This document shows positions 36,089 through 37,713 of a stretch of DNA of 37,713 nucleotides, one piece after another. Each line of letters opens with the position of its first letter. Position 1 is the stretch's first letter. The DNA comes from Candidatus Gastranaerophilales bacterium (GTDB lineage Bacteria; Cyanobacteriota; Vampirovibrionia; Gastranaerophilales; Gastranaerophilaceae), in NCBI GenBank assembly GCA_944323675.1, contig CALUTK010000015.1, forward strand, positions 1-37,713, given 5' to 3'. Made by a program: the position numbers and the translations under genes. Below the pieces are notes generated by a model. The model did no database searches and was not told where the DNA came from. It worked only from the letters and a program-made list of their open reading frames with translations.

Positions 36089-37713
36089 ATGACTCCGAAT
36101 GCAGATGACTTCAATAATATTTTAAACGAAATTAACTCAAAACTTGATTATATGTCGTCTCACAACGACAGACAAGCTATTGATGCGCTTAAGAATCAAA
36201 TCAGCACGCTTGAAAAAACTTTTAACGAACAGATTCTAAATTTTAATTTTGAAAAAGAAGCTGTTTTGGAAAATATTCAAAAAGAGATTTCTGCAATTAT
36301 TGAAAAATCAGCAATTTTAAAGGACTTATTTCCACAGGATAATAACGAGAAATTTCAAAGCGTCGAAAATACCATAAATGCAAATCTCGCAAGAGTTCAC
36401 TCCGAACTAACAGAAACCGTTAAACAGGATTTTAATCAGGTAGCACAAGGAATCGGAGCTTTATATGCACGTATTGAACTATTGAAAAACAATGTAGGAA
36501 ATAAAGAGGAATTTGAATCTCTAAGATCGGATATTAATCAAATCGTAAGTCATATGTCAGAAATTCAGGAGGTTCTTAATCAGTCTCTCGGGCAAAATCT
36601 TAATGCCGTTATTGAAAATCTGTCAATCAGCCAGAACAAAATAGCAGAAGTATATGAAGGCTTAAAACAAAATTCCGATGAAAATTTAAATACTATTATA
36701 GAGAATATTAATAAAAGTGAACGTACAATCAACGAAATCAGTGAAGAATTAAGAGAAATTGCCGGCGGAAATATTTCATCTGTTATTGAAAATCTTAATC
36801 AAAATGAACAGATTCTAAATAATATCAGGGATGAATTAAGTGGAATTTCGCACGGAACTCTTACCGCTGTAATCGAAAAAATTACAAATAGTGAACGTAA
36901 TATCACTGAAATTCGCGATGAATTAAGAGAAATGGTTGAGGAAAACATTTCCTCGGTAATTGAAAACATTTCCCAAAACGGACAGACTATCACAACGACC
37001 GGTAATGAAATAAAAGATATTGTAAGAGAAAGCCAGTTATCGGTTATAGATACTATCTCAAAAAATGAGGATGTGATTAACAATATTCGTGATGAATTAA
37101 GACAAATAGTTGAGGAAAATATTACTTCAACGCTTGAAAATATTCAAAAAAACGGACAGAGTTTTACAAATGCACATAATGAATTGAAAGAAATTGTCCA
37201 GGATAACCGGGATGTCATTATTGATTCTATAAGCCAAAATGAAATCGCTATTAGCGGAATACGTGATGAATTAAAAGAAATTGTCCATGAAAATCTTTCA
37301 TCTTTTATCGACAATCTAGCACAAAATGAACTTACTCTAAAAGGCACCCGCGATGAATTAAGACAAATTATCAAAGAAAACCTTTCGACTTTTGTTGATA
37401 ACATTGCAAAAAATGAACTTTCAATCAACGGTGTCAGCGAAGAAATTCGGGAAATTATACAGGATAATATTTCTGCCGTAATCGAAAATATTATTAAAAA
37501 TGAACTTGCGATAACTAATGCTCATGACGAATTAAAAGAAATCGCAAATGATAACCGCACAGCTATTATTGAAAATGTTAACCTGAACGGATTGGCTATC
37601 AATAATGTCCGTGACGAATTAAAAGAAATTGCAAATGATAACAGAACCGCTATTATTGATAACCTTGCTATGAATGGCTCCGCTATCAACAGCATTCGCG
37701 ACGAATTAAAAGA
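36089..37713 (+). CDS. Long coiled-coil protein of 29-residue tandem repeats, partial
   Basis: The reading frame is open from ATG 36089 to the window end (541 codons, no stop), so the C terminus is missing. I do not recognise it. Residues 1-158 are predicted helical and Asn/Glu/Ile-rich. From residue 159 the protein is a tandem array of exactly 29 residues per unit: 13 full units and part of a 14th. The consensus is IRDELREIVxENxSxVIENIxxNExxIxx. No transmembrane helix or signal is seen. Twenty-nine is four heptads plus one residue, so each unit adds a stutter to a coiled coil. It could be a filament, scaffold or surface protein. The frame is unusually Asn-rich. AAAGTAGAG precedes ATG. Confidence 0.85.
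   Translation, partial: MTPNADDFNNILNEINSKLDYMSSHNDRQAIDALKNQISTLEKTFNEQILNFNFEKEAVLENIQKEISAIIEKSAILKDLFPQDNNEKFQSVENTINANLARVHSELTETVKQDFNQVAQGIGALYARIELLKNNVGNKEEFESLRSDINQIVSHMSEIQEVLNQSLGQNLNAVIENLSISQNKIAEVYEGLKQNSDENLNTIIENINKSERTINEISEELREIAGGNISSVIENLNQNEQILNNIRDELSGISHGTLTAVIEKITNSERNITEIRDELREMVEENISSVIENISQNGQTITTTGNEIKDIVRESQLSVIDTISKNEDVINNIRDELRQIVEENITSTLENIQKNGQSFTNAHNELKEIVQDNRDVIIDSISQNEIAISGIRDELKEIVHENLSSFIDNLAQNELTLKGTRDELRQIIKENLSTFVDNIAKNELSINGVSEEIREIIQDNISAVIENIIKNELAITNAHDELKEIANDNRTAIIENVNLNGLAINNVRDELKEIANDNRTAIIDNLAMNGSAINSIRDELK
36563..37713 (+). repeat. 87-bp tandem coding repeat, 13 units plus partial
   Basis: Units start every 87 bp from 36563 (36563, 36650, 36737 and so on to 37694). 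The best-kept part is (I/V)(R)DEL(R/K)EI at the unit start and (V/I)I(E/D)N(I/L) in the middle. Units 11, 12 and 13 share long DNA identity (GAATTAAAAGAAAT), which suggests recent duplication near the window end. Confidence 0.9.

Noticed and set aside
36799-37428. Two minus-strand ORFs of 94 residues inside the repeat gene
   Set aside because: They arise because the 87-bp coding repeat lacks stops on the other strand; their sequences repeat each other and carry no ribosome site.
36563-37713. Tandem repeat considered as a CRISPR array
   Set aside because: The units are adjacent, in frame and diverged as protein repeats, with no constant direct repeat separated by unique spacers.

Overview
The window looks like chromosome from a low-GC, anaerobic, non-photosynthetic bacterium. 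The best fit is the non-photosynthetic cyanobacterial sister group (Vampirovibrionia/Melainabacteria, probably gut Gastranaerophilales). This is an inference. It rests on an extended NusB beginning MQARRAARELA, as in cyanobacteria, coupled to ftsY; on a four-subunit 2-oxoacid:ferredoxin oxidoreductase, pyruvate phosphate dikinase and the MEP-pathway gene ispD; on the lack of any photosynthesis gene; and on several large proteins I cannot match to known families. No rRNA, tRNA, CRISPR array or intact transposase gene was seen.

Layout. 1-2.8 kb: a TM2-domain membrane protein facing pgk, then prs. 2.9-5.9 kb: one minus-strand operon of a ZorA/ZorB-like ion-driven stator pair followed by a UPF0210 (DUF711) gene. 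5.9-7.1 kb: a candidate two-hairpin small RNA and an alpha-1,3-fucosyltransferase. 7.2-9.3 kb: a soluble histidine kinase overlapping a REC-GGDEF-like-REC regulator. 9.3-11.3 kb: repeats, an orphan ribbon-helix-helix regulator with a candidate operator, a membrane-anchored Hsp20-like protein, and a single-domain response regulator coupled to an exported parvulin. 11.4-14.3 kb: ribE-ribBA and a GNAT acetyltransferase. 14.4-18.5 kb: a lineage-specific protein, the nusB-ftsY-M14 amidase operon, lipA, and a small exported protein. 18.5-19.0 kb: a repeat cluster containing a 152-bp MITE-like palindrome. 19.0-22.4 kb: alr-lpd diverging from a ROK sugar kinase. 22.4-25.9 kb: a GAF-GGDEF-degenerate HD-GYP protein and thiL-ispD. 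26-29.8 kb: two large unrecognised proteins and an AT-rich glycosyltransferase-like gene. 29.8-33.1 kb: ppdK, more repeats, and a small coiled-coil protein. 33.3-35.9 kb: the korDABC-type operon. 36.1 kb to the end: the start of a long coiled-coil protein built from 29-residue tandem repeats, running off the window.

How the genes fit together. Central carbon flow is represented by pgk, ppdK and the ferredoxin-linked 2-oxoacid oxidoreductase. Cofactor supply is represented by ribE/ribBA, thiL, lipA and prs, and isoprenoids by ispD. Envelope work is represented by alr, the M14 amidase and two glycosyltransferase-like genes. Signalling genes are plentiful for the size of the window.

The most notable patterns are four. 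(1) Seven transcription units have a -10 hexamer only 6-9 nt before the start codon and no Shine-Dalgarno, which predicts leaderless mRNAs; units with longer leaders carry a Shine-Dalgarno. (2) A ZorAB-like stator sits without the other Zorya genes. (3) A roughly 70-nt RNA candidate has an unpaired anti-Shine-Dalgarno CCUCCCC between two hairpins, an architecture like cyanobacterial Yfr1. (4) A palindromic repeat family has variable hairpin stems.
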